45,142 nucleotides of DNA from Bdellovibrionales bacterium (GCA_022450595.1 JAKUPT010000019.1:1-45142), one strand, 5' to 3'. Shown: positions 32,515 through 41,763, counted from the first letter of the stretch. Notes: a model not told the origin generated them from the letters alone. Numbers and translations are program-made.

Positions 32515-35118
32515 TTACAAATACTTAAACAGGTTATCTAAACTCTGAGCATCGTTTCTGCGCTGATGTTCACGTCGTTGGAAAAAAGCTGGCCACTCGA
32601 TGCCACGAAGTAGTTTCTGTTCGCAACGTTTTCGAGTTATGGGCTGATGATTTTGCATGCACAATTTAAGGTCAGTTTCAAAATGATGTTTATAGTGCTC
32701 ATGGCCTTTGCCCCACTTAGTAATAACTGAGTATGTTCTATCATCGACCATTTTTAAAAGCTTTATCCCTGCTAGTTTAACTTCGGCTTGCCACTTAGGA
32801 GTAAATAGTTCGTGTTCGATGTTAAACTCTTCAATAGCTTTTTCAAAGTAAGCGTGGTCAAGAGTATCAATCAATTCAATGGGGGCGTTTTTGTCTGCAA
32901 AAATACCCGCATTTTCAAGTGAGACCTGGTAGGGCTCTAAAAGTTGTGATGGAATGTTTTGAGTGGATTTTAAGTTCACATACTCTTGAGTTTTGTCTTC
33001 AATGTTTTGAGGGATTTGACGGTAGTGCTGCATATATCTTTGTGACACAAGCGATGAGTTTTTAATGGATATGGCATTGTTTGTGTCCATCACGTAACTT
33101 CTGTAATCTGTATTAGCAGAACCTACAATCACGTCATCTCCCATTACAAACACTTTGCTATGAAGTGAGTGTTTCACTTTTTTATTACTATTAGATGATT
33201 TGACATATTCCTTATATGTGATTTGAGAAGAGTATTTATTTTTATAGTTTTCATGTGCGTTTAAAAAGGTGCTGATAGAGCGTCTTCCAAAGATATTGAT
33301 AATGGCAAGGTCTGTTGTGTCCACTGAATTTGTTAAAATCTCTAGAGACAACTTAGGACATTTCCATTCACCTTGAGAGAGTTTTGAAAACACCTGTAGC
33401 ATTCCTGCCGGAGGAGCAAAGTAAGCGTTGTGTATCACAACTGGGACCTCGCGATTCTCTTCTCGAGATAGGTTGCAGGCTTTTTCAATTGAGTCATACA
33501 CAGAGGCATGAATGCTTTTATGGCTGTTTTTAGTAGAAAGTGCTCTAGGCGTGCCATAACTTTTTGTTGTTAAAGCTTGAGCTTGTTGAGCTGTTTTTAT
33601 TTTGTCCGTGTCAAAATGTAAGTTTTCAAGATAATCAATTTGGGTGCCTATTAAATCTTTGGACGTGAAGTGCAAATTATGGTTAGTGAGCTTTTCTGGT
33701 GAGGCAAGATATTGGTCTTTGCTATTAACTCCTAACTTTTGGTTTAAATCTTGAGATTTAATTTTTTTATAAGTGCTGACGTAAGACTTAAAGTCTTTTT
33801 CAATAGCATTCATTCTTTGGCTTAAACTTTTAAAATGCTTTTTGCTATTAAAGGCATTTTTCATACACTCACTCTCATTATTACAGATTTTTTTAATGTG
33901 CTCTAAGTTTGCTAAAACATCATTTGGAGCATGCCTTCTAATTTCATCAAGATTGGCAGTTAAACGTGTATAGTGAAAGAGTCTGTCAAAACTTTGAATC
34001 ATTTTTTGTGATGGACGGTGAAGTTTGACTACGGCATCGGTGTCCATAAATAAGTATTTAGTTGTTAAAGTGTGATTGGGCTTTGCAACGTGATACGAGT
34101 CTTCAATATTGCGCCCACCCAATTGAAAGCTTTTGCCATCAACTAACAATAATTTGTGATGTGTGTAATCAGTAAAATGATCCAGATCTTTAAATCTAGT
34201 GTCTTTAACACTTTGAAAGGCCTGTGAGTTTTCAGCTTTTATTGGAATAAGGCCATTTAAAACATTACTTATAGGGTTAATGTCTTCAGACATAAATGTA
34301 TAGGCCATAGCCAGTTTGATTTTTGCCAGAGTTCTAACAAAGATGTTGTCACCCTGAACACTGTCCCAAATTAAACTAAAAAATTGCTTCAACCCCTCTT
34401 TGTCTTCTTCAGTGAGTTCCTGAGAGTCCTCTGTGCTTGAAAATTGTTCTTCTATGTTATCTTGTAGGTCTTGTGTGGCAAGGGCTAGCACATCTATATT
34501 TTGGCCGTATAAACCAGATAAAAACATTCCTGACTTTAAAATCTGACGATTCATTACATTGTATTTATTTTCCCAAGCAATGGTTGATCCATTAGCACCA
34601 TTATAATACTGCTCATCAATTTTTTTAAGCTTGGCATCACTGCACTCATTCGGCGATTCTGTGGACGTGAGCTTTGATCCACAGCCTGTTGTAATAAGAC
34701 CTGCGGTTAATATTAAAGATTTGCTGGGGCGCCCATAAAATCGAAACTCTAAAGAGCCTTTAGAGCCAGTTTTAAAAGCTCTAATTCGCGCTTGTCTTTC
34801 AATCATACTGTATAAATCAAGGCGAGAGTAATTGGTCATGTAATCAAGTAAGATCTCAACTTTCACACCTCGCTCCACAGCTTGAAGGAGCTTTTCGGTA
34901 AAAAACGCCGACGTGTAGTCGTTATTGTATATGTAGTAGACCATTTTTATGCTTTTTTGAGCATTTTCTATAAGCTCTAGCTTTGAGTGGAAAGCTAAAT
35001 CATTGTCCGTTTGAATGGTCAAAGACTGAATTTGATCAGCGCTAAAGCTTACCGTAGGTTTGACCTCGGCTTTGAGTGTTTGAAAAAATAAAACAACAAA
35101 TATAAATAAAACCCTCAC
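32515..35118 (-). CDS. Large exported phospholipase D-like protein
   Basis: A protein of 867 residues with a signal peptide ('VLFIFVVLFFQTLKA'). The first HKD motif is intact near residue 320: 'THHKLLLVDGKSFQLGGRN'. The second, near residue 653, reads 'LHSKVFVMGDDVIVGSANTD'; His and Lys are kept but the Asp is one place late (HxKx5D). PLD-superfamily enzymes use both motifs together to act on phosphodiesters such as phospholipids, including cardiolipin synthases. A long middle part (about residues 130-310 and 370-640) is not part of the core and is unlike any domain I know. GTG 35118 is well supported by AAGGAGAT upstream. Exported location suggests action on envelope or prey lipids; that is inference. 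Confidence 0.82.
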   Translation of the reverse strand: MRVLFIFVVLFFQTLKAEVKPTVSFSADQIQSLTIQTDNDLAFHSKLELIENAQKSIKMVYYIYNNDYTSAFFTEKLLQAVERGVKVEILLDYMTNYSRLDLYSMIERQARIRAFKTGSKGSLEFRFYGRPSKSLILTAGLITTGCGSKLTSTESPNECSDAKLKKIDEQYYNGANGSTIAWENKYNVMNRQILKSGMFLSGLYGQNIDVLALATQDLQDNIEEQFSSTEDSQELTEEDKEGLKQFFSLIWDSVQGDNIFVRTLAKIKLAMAYTFMSEDINPISNVLNGLIPIKAENSQAFQSVKDTRFKDLDHFTDYTHHKLLLVDGKSFQLGGRNIEDSYHVAKPNHTLTTKYLFMDTDAVVKLHRPSQKMIQSFDRLFHYTRLTANLDEIRRHAPNDVLANLEHIKKICNNESECMKNAFNSKKHFKSLSQRMNAIEKDFKSYVSTYKKIKSQDLNQKLGVNSKDQYLASPEKLTNHNLHFTSKDLIGTQIDYLENLHFDTDKIKTAQQAQALTTKSYGTPRALSTKNSHKSIHASVYDSIEKACNLSREENREVPVVIHNAYFAPPAGMLQVFSKLSQGEWKCPKLSLEILTNSVDTTDLAIINIFGRRSISTFLNAHENYKNKYSSQITYKEYVKSSNSNKKVKHSLHSKVFVMGDDVIVGSANTDYRSYVMDTNNAISIKNSSLVSQRYMQHYRQIPQNIEDKTQEYVNLKSTQNIPSQLLEPYQVSLENAGIFADKNAPIELIDTLDHAYFEKAIEEFNIEHELFTPKWQAEVKLAGIKLLKMVDDRTYSVITKWGKGHEHYKHHFETDLKLCMQNHQPITRKRCEQKLLRGIEWPAFFQRREHQRRNDAQSLDNLFKYL

Positions 35119-35572
35119 CCAATCATCTCCTTTGTCAGCAATGCTCAGAATTTACCATTAATTGTTCAAAAGAAAAGAAACTGACTTGGTGTTTGAAGAA
35201 ATACCATTGTTGAAAAATGCTTGAACACATATCTATAAGTGTCTGATTATACGTAAAAATATTAATTTATTACGTTGTTGGGTGACGTTTATTGTCTCTA
35301 CTTATAGCTGAAATGTTATTTTAATCCAAAGCTTGTTACAGCAAAGCCCTTTGCGAGAATGACTAGAAAGAGGGAGCATCACTAAAGAGTATTGCAAGGC
35401 ATCACCTGTAATGCCTTGCAATACTCTTAGATGAGAGTCACTAGGGGCAAATTGCACAAGATTTAGTCATATAATAAGTTTTCTCAGCTCATTCATTATG
35501 CGCCGGTAGTTATCCATTGATTTTTACAGTGATTAGTGATGATTTAACTCTTTAAAATCTTTGGAGGAATTC
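35119..35572. other. Intergenic region upstream of yajC
   Basis: About 450 bases with no believable ORF on either strand. It holds the large perfect hairpin at 35385-35428 (listed separately) and should hold the promoters for the PLD-like gene and for yajC-secD-secF. The distal part is AT-rich. GGAGG at 35563-35567 is the yajC ribosome site. Confidence 0.6.
35385..35428. repeat. 18-bp perfect inverted repeat
   Basis: AAGAGTATTGCAAGGCAT (35385-35402) and ATGCCTTGCAATACTCTT (35411-35428) are perfectly complementary around the 8-base loop CACCTGTA. No T-run follows on either strand, so it is not a typical terminator. It could be part of a small RNA, a protein-binding site, or a short palindromic element. 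Confidence 0.85.
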
Positions 35573-35911
35573 ATGTTTAGTACTATTGCATACGCACAAA
35601 CAGAGGCTGCGGCTCAAGGGCCATCAGGTTTTGAACAGTTTTTACCGTTCATTTTTATCTTTGTTATATTTTGGTTTTTTATTATCAGGCCACAGTCAAA
35701 AAAATTGAAAGCTCATCAAAAGTTTCTAAAAGAAATTAAAGTGGGTGATAGTGTTTTGACAAGCAGTGGAATCTTCGGAACTATTAAAGGAATCACAGAT
35801 GAGTATGTGGTGCTAGAAGTGGCTGATGATGTGCGCATTCGCGTACTTAAAAGCTATGTTTCTGGTTCACCAAATCAAGGGGATGCATCTAAAAAAGAGG
35901 GACAAAAATGA
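35573..35911 (+). CDS. yajC: Sec translocase accessory subunit YajC
   Basis: YajC is a small inner-membrane protein that associates with SecD-SecF. The 112-residue protein has one membrane helix ('FLPFIFIFVIFWFFIIRPQ') followed by the highly typical 'RPQSKKLKAHQKFLKEIKVGDSVLTSSGIFGTI' region (shortened: 'RPQSKK', 'KVGDSVLTSSGIFGT') and a short charged tail. ATG 35573 is preferred over the track's TTG 35561, since GGAGG lies between them at ideal spacing. Its end overlaps secD as ATGA. Confidence 0.96.
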   Translation: MFSTIAYAQTEAAAQGPSGFEQFLPFIFIFVIFWFFIIRPQSKKLKAHQKFLKEIKVGDSVLTSSGIFGTIKGITDEYVVLEVADDVRIRVLKSYVSGSPNQGDASKKEGQK

Positions 35912-37608
35912 TAGAAAACATCAAAGCGCGTATTGCAATAACGTCAGTGGTATTGCTGTTGGGACTTGCTTGGGTCATGCCCAATTTTGTTAACTTTGAA
36001 GAAAACCAGTGGTGGTTCACTAAAGAGAAAATTGTTTACGGGCTAGATATTCAAGGTGGTTTACATCTTGTTTTACAAGCTAACGTGAACGAAGTTTTTG
36101 CGGAGAAAGCCTCTCGAGTGGCAGGATCAATTAAAAAGGACCTTTCTGAAAGAGGACTTGAGCTAGCAGACTTAAAAGTGAATCCAGAAAACGCCAATGA
36201 ACTTGTAGCCAGTTATGACAGCGAACAAGATTTGGCTAAAATTAATGACTACTTAGATGAGTACTACCCAAATGTTTTACAAGTCATTGATGATTCAAAT
36301 GGCGAAGTCACAATTAGATTTTTAGATGCTTACATCACACAAGAGAAATCAAGAGTGGTAGGGCAAGCCATTGAAGTTATTCGTAACCGTATTGATGAAT
36401 TTGGTGTGGCAGAGCCGAGCATTACCTCTCAAGGGGACAACCGTATTCTTGTGCAGCTTCCAGGTATTCAAAATGCCAACCGTGCAAAAGAGCTTATTAA
36501 TAGAACAGCCAGGTTAGAGTTTAGAATTGTAGATCAAGAAGCTCTAACTCCAGAGCAGCTTATGGGCCTTGTGGAAAAGGCTGAAAAGCAAGGTGGTTAT
36601 GAGCTGGGCCAAGACGGCTTAAGTTACTCTAAATATGTAGAACGCCTCAATGCCGATTTAAAAGATCAACTTCCAGAAAACCGCGAAATTTTATTTGAAA
36701 AAGCACCAAGTGCTAAAAGCATGGAGGCCGGCAAGCTTCCAAGACTTGTGACCGCCACTTCAGATTTTACTGGCGATCAACTAGAAGATGCTTTTGTTGG
36801 ACAAGATGAGTTTGGCGCGCCAGTAGTTAACTTTAAAGTTAGCGTCACAGGCAGAAAAGACCTAGGTGATTTGACGGGCAACAACGTTGGAAAGCCCATG
36901 GCTATTATATTAGACGGCGTGATTAAGTCCGCACCAGTGATTAACTCTAGAATCTCTGAAGGTGGAATGATCACTTTAGGAAGTTCTAACTTTCAACAGA
37001 CTCAAGAAGAGGCCCAGTTTATTGCCACCACATTAAGAGCTGGTGCACTGCCTGCTAAACTTGAGCAGTTAGAAGAAAGAACAGTGGGACCAACACTTGG
37101 TCAAGATGCCATTAAAAAAGGGACCACAGCTGGTATTGTGGGCTTGGTTTTAGTTCTTGTGTTTATGTTGGTTTATTACAAAAGCTTCGGCATTGTGGCT
37201 AACATCGCCCTTGCCTTAAACATGCTTTTGATCTTGGCCATTTTGTCATCGCTAAGAGCAACGCTCACACTTCCAGGTGTGGCTGGTATTGTTTTAACCA
37301 TTGGTATGGCCGTGGATGCTAACGTGATTATTTTTGAGCGTATTAAAGAGGAACTTAAAAAGGGTGCAAGTTTAAAAGGCTCTGTAAAAGATGGTTTTGG
37401 CCATGCCTTTTCAGCGATCTTTGATGCCAACATCACAACAGCGGCGACCTGCTTTGTTCTCATATACTTCGGTACAGGGCCTGTTAGAGGTTTTGCGGTG
37501 ACTTTACTTTGCGGTATTGCCACTTCAATGTTTACAGCAATATTTGTATCAAGAACTGTGTTTGAAACTTTGATTGATAAATTCAACGTGAAAAAGATGT
37601 CTATATAA
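35908..37608 (+). CDS. secD: Protein translocase subunit SecD
   Basis: SecD, with SecF, uses the proton gradient to help pull proteins across the membrane. The 566-residue protein has one N-terminal helix, then 'VYGLDIQGGLHLVLQ' (the D-x-x-G-G motif), a large periplasmic domain with 'VEVIRNRIDEFGV'-type sequence ('IEVIRNRIDEFGV') and 'ILVQLPGI', and a C-terminal block of five helices with 'IGMAVDANVIIFERIKEE' and 'GPVRGFAVTLLCGI'. It overlaps yajC by 4 bases and precedes secF by 11 bases. Confidence 0.98.
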   Translation: MIENIKARIAITSVVLLLGLAWVMPNFVNFEENQWWFTKEKIVYGLDIQGGLHLVLQANVNEVFAEKASRVAGSIKKDLSERGLELADLKVNPENANELVASYDSEQDLAKINDYLDEYYPNVLQVIDDSNGEVTIRFLDAYITQEKSRVVGQAIEVIRNRIDEFGVAEPSITSQGDNRILVQLPGIQNANRAKELINRTARLEFRIVDQEALTPEQLMGLVEKAEKQGGYELGQDGLSYSKYVERLNADLKDQLPENREILFEKAPSAKSMEAGKLPRLVTATSDFTGDQLEDAFVGQDEFGAPVVNFKVSVTGRKDLGDLTGNNVGKPMAIILDGVIKSAPVINSRISEGGMITLGSSNFQQTQEEAQFIATTLRAGALPAKLEQLEERTVGPTLGQDAIKKGTTAGIVGLVLVLVFMLVYYKSFGIVANIALALNMLLILAILSSLRATLTLPGVAGIVLTIGMAVDANVIIFERIKEELKKGASLKGSVKDGFGHAFSAIFDANITTAATCFVLIYFGTGPVRGFAVTLLCGIATSMFTAIFVSRTVFETLIDKFNVKKMSI

Positions 37609-37619
37609 GGTGGTAGGGA

Positions 37620-38546
37620 ATGAGTAAAAAATTAGAAGCAAAAATAGATTTTTTAGGAAAAGCTCCTATAGTTTCTACCATTTCAGCACTGTTAGCTTTA
37701 GCGGCTTTGGTCATTATAATGACCAAAGGCTTTAACTACGGGATTGATTTTTCTGGTGGTACAGAAATGCAGGTGCGCTTTGATTCAGATGTGAGCACAA
37801 AACAACTTAGAGAGTTCGTGGACTCCACAGGTAACACAGTGTCCGTTCAAAAATTTGGTGAAGAAAGTGAATTTTTACTAAGGTTTGGATTTGTCTCAGG
37901 TAAAGATGATAAAGAGACCAACAAATTGACAAATGACATGGTTGAAAAAGTGCAAGAGGGTTTAAGAACCACTTTTTCAGAGCAGGGTGTTTCAATTCTA
38001 AGAGTGGACACTGTTGGTCCTCAAATTGGTGATGAATTAAAAAGAAACGGCTTACTGGCTGTATTTTACTCTTTGATCATTATCTTAATTTATGTGGGCT
38101 TTCGTTTTGACTTTAAATATGCGCAAGCAGCGGTTGTGTGTTTGTTCCATGATTCTATTGTAACTTTAGGTATTTTTTCTCTCATCGGTCATGAAGTGAA
38201 CGTACAAACATTGGCTGCGATTTTAACCATCATTGGTTATTCACTGAACGATACTATTATTAACTTTGACCGTGTTCGTGAAAACTTAGCTCATTATAGA
38301 GGCGACTTTGATATTACAAGTTTAATGAACTTATCAATCAACCAAGTGTTCTCTCGTACAGTTTTAACTTCACTCACCACATTAATGGCTGTACTGGCTA
38401 TGTACTTCCTTGCTGGTGGGGTGATTAAAGACTTTGCTTTCACTCTAGCTATCGGTATTGTGATTGGTACTTTTTCTTCCATCTTTGTGGCTTCACCACT
38501 TGTGATTCTTGCCACAAAGTTTGAGCAAAGAAAAAAGTCTAAATAA
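37620..38546 (+). CDS. secF: Protein translocase subunit SecF
   Basis: SecF, partner of SecD, has 308 residues. It shows the N-terminal helix, 'FNYGIDFSGGTEMQVRF' (SecF D-F-x-G-G motif), 'VGPQIGDELKRNG', and a six-helix plan ending with 'TIIGYSLNDTIINFDRVREN', 'VFSRTVLTSLTTLM' and 'DFAFTLAIGIVIGTFSSIF'. AGGTGG lies ahead of ATG 37620. Third gene of the yajC-secD-secF operon, with recJ 14 bases downstream. Confidence 0.98.
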   Translation: MSKKLEAKIDFLGKAPIVSTISALLALAALVIIMTKGFNYGIDFSGGTEMQVRFDSDVSTKQLREFVDSTGNTVSVQKFGEESEFLLRFGFVSGKDDKETNKLTNDMVEKVQEGLRTTFSEQGVSILRVDTVGPQIGDELKRNGLLAVFYSLIIILIYVGFRFDFKYAQAAVVCLFHDSIVTLGIFSLIGHEVNVQTLAAILTIIGYSLNDTIINFDRVRENLAHYRGDFDITSLMNLSINQVFSRTVLTSLTTLMAVLAMYFLAGGVIKDFAFTLAIGIVIGTFSSIFVASPLVILATKFEQRKKSK

Positions 38547-38560
38547 AGGGGATAATAGTT

Positions 38561-40282
38561 TTGCAAGAAAGCTTATGGCAACCAAAGGCCACAGTTGATG
38601 TGGCCGCACCCACTCCTATGCCGGAACTTATATGGAGAATCCTTTCTGCAAAACAAATCACCGACAATGAACAGATAGAAACTCTATTACAGCCCTCACT
38701 TAAAAATTTAGCTCATCCTTTCGTTTTAACAAACTTAGAAAAAGCCACTCAGCGTTTGCATGAGGCTTTTTTAAAAAATGAAAAAATCTGTGTCTACGCA
38801 GACTTTGACTTAGATGGCACTTCCGGCTTGGCTTTAATGCTTAAAGGCTTAAAAGACTTAGGCTATGATAATGTGATCCACTACCAGCCCAAGCGGCTGT
38901 CTGAGGGCTACGGTGTTCATGTAAAAGCTATTGAAGAGCTTAAAACTCAAGGTGTAGATGTAGTTATCACCGTTGATGTGGGGATTACGGCTCATGACGC
39001 CGCTATAAAAGCCAATGAGATCGGCATTGATTTTATTATTACAGACCATCATTTGCCCAAAGAAACGCTGCCTGAGGCTTATACTGTGGTAAATCCCAAT
39101 CAAAACGCTTGTGACTCTAACTTAGGTTATCTTTGTGGAGCCGGTGTGGCCTTTTACTTTTTATTAGGCTTGAAGCTGACTTTAAATAAAAATAATATTT
39201 TAACTCCAGAGTTTAACCCGAAAGAGCTGTTAGACTGTTTTGTGATTGGTACACTGACAGATCTTGTGCCTCTTGTGCATGAAAATCGAGTGTTGGTTAA
39301 GCACGGGCTTGTGGCTTTAGAGAAAACAAAGCGCCCGGGCTTAAAAAAACTTTTAGAAGCTTTAGGCATGGGTAATAAAGCTCTCACAGGTAGTGATGTA
39401 GCCATTCGCTTTGCCCCAAAACTGAATGCCTTAAGCCGACTAGAGCTTGGGGTGATGCCCATAGATTTGTTTTTAATTGAAGATGAAAAAAAAGCAGATC
39501 AACTGATTAAAAAAGTACTCAGCTTCAACGATAAGCGCATTCATTTGCAAAAAAAATCTGAAGACCAAGCCCTAGATTGGTTGAAAAAACGAGACCAACA
39601 ACACATTGGCTTTATGGCCTCTGAGGAATTTCACAAAGGAGTTGTTGGGCTGGTGGCCACCAAGGTGGCTCAGACAAGGTTGGTTCCAGCCTTTATTGGA
39701 AGTGTGAACAATGAGGGCATTGTCACGGGCAGTTGCCGCAGGCCCGATCATAGCAATATTAGTTTGCTGGATGGGTTAGAGGCTGTTGCAGAGCACATGA
39801 TCAAGTTTGGTGGCCATGCACCGGCTGCTGGGTTTATGTTTGAGTACGAAAAGTTTGAGCTGATTGAAAAGGGGCTTGAAGACTTTTATAAAGTGGCCTC
39901 TCAACAAGAAGAGCAAAGACAAATTTTTGAGTACGATGTTATGGCTCAGTTTTCTGAAATCACCCCCGTGTTTATGCGTTGGTTTGATCAGCTAGGGCCC
40001 TTTGGAGTGGGCTTTGAGGCACCACTATTTTTGTTTGAAAACTTAAGTGTTGAAAAAATCACAGAGCTTAGAGGTGGTCATTTTAAGTTTAGCCTTAAAG
40101 CTAGACAAGAGTTGACCAAGGCAGATGCTTTATGGTTTTCTCCAAGTAAATTTCATCCTGTACTTAAAAAAGGGATGCGACCACAGGACATTGTAGATAT
40201 TTTGGCAGAGCCCCAGTGGAACTTTTTTAATGGTCGTAAATCACTTCAGTACTTGATTAAAGACATACGATTTTCTGTCTAG
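38561..40282 (+). CDS. recJ: Single-stranded-DNA-specific exonuclease RecJ
   Basis: RecJ is a 5'-3' single-strand DNA exonuclease of the DHH superfamily, used in recombination and mismatch repair. The 573-residue protein shows motif I 'CVYADFDLDGTSG', motif II 'VDVGITAHDA', the DHH motif 'ITDHHLPKETLPEAYTVVNP', 'LCGAGVAFYFL', and the DHHA1 motif 'GGHAPAAGFMF'. The start is TTG 38561 with AAGGGG upstream; the only nearby ATG is in another frame. It follows secF closely and precedes queC by 9 bases, so it is part of the same transcript. Confidence 0.95.
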   Translation: MQESLWQPKATVDVAAPTPMPELIWRILSAKQITDNEQIETLLQPSLKNLAHPFVLTNLEKATQRLHEAFLKNEKICVYADFDLDGTSGLALMLKGLKDLGYDNVIHYQPKRLSEGYGVHVKAIEELKTQGVDVVITVDVGITAHDAAIKANEIGIDFIITDHHLPKETLPEAYTVVNPNQNACDSNLGYLCGAGVAFYFLLGLKLTLNKNNILTPEFNPKELLDCFVIGTLTDLVPLVHENRVLVKHGLVALEKTKRPGLKKLLEALGMGNKALTGSDVAIRFAPKLNALSRLELGVMPIDLFLIEDEKKADQLIKKVLSFNDKRIHLQKKSEDQALDWLKKRDQQHIGFMASEEFHKGVVGLVATKVAQTRLVPAFIGSVNNEGIVTGSCRRPDHSNISLLDGLEAVAEHMIKFGGHAPAAGFMFEYEKFELIEKGLEDFYKVASQQEEQRQIFEYDVMAQFSEITPVFMRWFDQLGPFGVGFEAPLFLFENLSVEKITELRGGHFKFSLKARQELTKADALWFSPSKFHPVLKKGMRPQDIVDILAEPQWNFFNGRKSLQYLIKDIRFSV

Positions 40283-40291
40283 GGGAAAGAT

Positions 40292-40960
40292 GTGAAGACT
40301 AAGGCCATTGTGTTGTTGTCCGCAGGCTTGGACTCAACGGTGAATTTATACGCAGCTCAAAAAAACCACGACGTGGTTCTAGCATTAACCTTTGATTACG
40401 GCCAAAAAGCCGCACCAAAAGAAAAACAGCAGTCCCAAAAAATTTGTGAGGAATTAAATATTGCACATAAAGTTGTAGAGCTTCCCTTTTTTAAGGACTT
40501 TACAAGCACAAGTCTTATAAAAGAAGACGCAGAAATCCCCACACAAGACAAAGTAAATATTCAAAGCAAAGAGACTTCAGAGCAAACAGCCAAGCAGGTT
40601 TGGGTTCCTAACAGAAATGGAATATTTTTAAACATAGCTGCAGGCTTTGCCGAAGGGCTGGGGGCCGAGTACATCATCCCAGGCTTTAACGCTGAAGAGG
40701 CTGTGACCTTTCCTGATAACTCTAAAGACTTTTTAAATCAAAGTTCTGTAGCATTAACATTTTCCACTCAAAACAAAGTAAAAGTTCATTGCTACACAAT
40801 TTATATGACAAAGGCTGAAATTGTGGGCTTTGGAAAAGAGCTTGAAGTTAATTTTGACCTTATTTGGCCTTGTTATTTTTCCAATGAGACACTTTGTGGG
40901 GAGTGTGAGTCTTGCTTAAGATACAAAAGAGCTTTAAAAGATATGGGTCATGCAATTTAA
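40292..40960 (+). CDS. queC: 7-cyano-7-deazaguanine synthase
   Basis: QueC converts 7-carboxy-7-deazaguanine to preQ0 with ATP and ammonia, a step before QueF, Tgt and QueA. The 222-residue protein has the PP-loop 'LLSAGLDSTVNLYAA' (the usual SGGxDS is SAGLDS), 'FDYGQKA', 'VPNRNGIFL' (family VPxRN), and the zinc site 'ETLCGECESCLRYK' with four Cys including the earlier 'WPCYF'. The start is GTG 40292 with AGGGGAAA upstream. Its 3' end overlaps the next gene by 11 bases. Confidence 0.94.
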   Translation: MKTKAIVLLSAGLDSTVNLYAAQKNHDVVLALTFDYGQKAAPKEKQQSQKICEELNIAHKVVELPFFKDFTSTSLIKEDAEIPTQDKVNIQSKETSEQTAKQVWVPNRNGIFLNIAAGFAEGLGAEYIIPGFNAEEAVTFPDNSKDFLNQSSVALTFSTQNKVKVHCYTIYMTKAEIVGFGKELEVNFDLIWPCYFSNETLCGECESCLRYKRALKDMGHAI

Positions 40961-41519
40961 ACTTTTAAAAGACCCCATTTCTTATGACGGCAGCCAACTT
41001 CGCTCGCTGTATGCCTATATGGATCACCATATATTAGGAGACTCTATGGTGGCCTGGGTGGGTCCTTGTGACATTCCTTTTGAACACATGGCAGACGGTG
41101 AGGACCTATTAGCCAAAGCCCAAATCAAGGGCGACAAAATGGTTCACTTTATTATTGAAAAATTCAACATCTCCCTATTTTCAGGAGTCAGTTTGCAAAG
41201 GCTTCTTGCCAGTGTTTGTATAGAGGTTTTGCAAGAGCTTTCGCCTGTTGAGGAAAAAGCTCAAATGCTCATCCGTGAAGGAGATGACATCTATTTTGAT
41301 GAGCAAAAGCTCAGCATCAGCATTGCCACCCAAAGTCCAGTCTCCACACTGATCCACTTCGCCGTCAATGTAACCAACCAGGGCACACCGGTTAAAACCC
41401 TTAGTCTTGAAGACTTAAAAGTGGATGCCTACGAGTTTGCCAAGGTCATTTTACACCGCTTTTCTCAAGAAATAGACACCATCGACGTGGCCACCAAAAA
41501 AGTTCGCTGGGTGAAGTAG
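40950..41519 (+). CDS. DUF366-family protein, coupled to queC
   Basis: A protein of 189 residues. I recognise it as probably DUF366 from the N-terminal 'ISYDGSQLRSLYAY', 'ILGDSMVAWVGPCDIPFEHMADGEDL' (quoted in parts: 'LGDSMVAWVGPCDIP', 'HMADGEDL') and its length. The family occurs in archaea and some bacteria, and has been noted near queuosine or archaeosine genes. No activity is established that I know. Conserved Asp, Cys (in 'GPCD') and His residues near the N-terminus could be a metal or catalytic site. The 11-base overlap with queC means coupled translation, which suggests a role in deazapurine or pterin metabolism. Family assignment is from memory, not search. Confidence 0.65.
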   Translation: MQFKLLKDPISYDGSQLRSLYAYMDHHILGDSMVAWVGPCDIPFEHMADGEDLLAKAQIKGDKMVHFIIEKFNISLFSGVSLQRLLASVCIEVLQELSPVEEKAQMLIREGDDIYFDEQKLSISIATQSPVSTLIHFAVNVTNQGTPVKTLSLEDLKVDAYEFAKVILHRFSQEIDTIDVATKKVRWVK

Positions 41520-41763
41520 TCGGTGAGACTTAGTGATCGTCCCCCTTTTGGTATTTCTTCTAAAAAGGTTACGAGCACTAAATCCCCAAGCTTTATATGG
41601 CTCTTAAGTAATAAGAAAATCTTTCAACTATTAAATTTTTAAGTCGAATAAATTTTTCATTTAAAATGTTGAATAAGGTTTATCTATTCAGCCCTACCTT
41701 AATCAAGGTAAAGAATTAATTAATTCTTATAAAACATATCTAAATAAACAAGGGGAGTTAAAT
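41520..41763. other. Intergenic region upstream of the exported protein at 41764
   Basis: About 240 bases without a believable ORF. The last 70 bases hold two back-to-back palindromes, listed separately, and a G-rich ribosome site (AAGGGGAG) before ATG 41764. Confidence 0.55.
41695..41728. promoter_or_regulatory. Two adjoining palindromes (possible operators)
   Basis: TACCTT-aatc-AAGGTA (41695-41710) is followed immediately by AAGAATTAATTAATTCTT (41711-41728), an 18-base perfect palindrome. They end 35 bases before ATG 41764, around where a promoter for that gene should lie. Confidence 0.5.
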
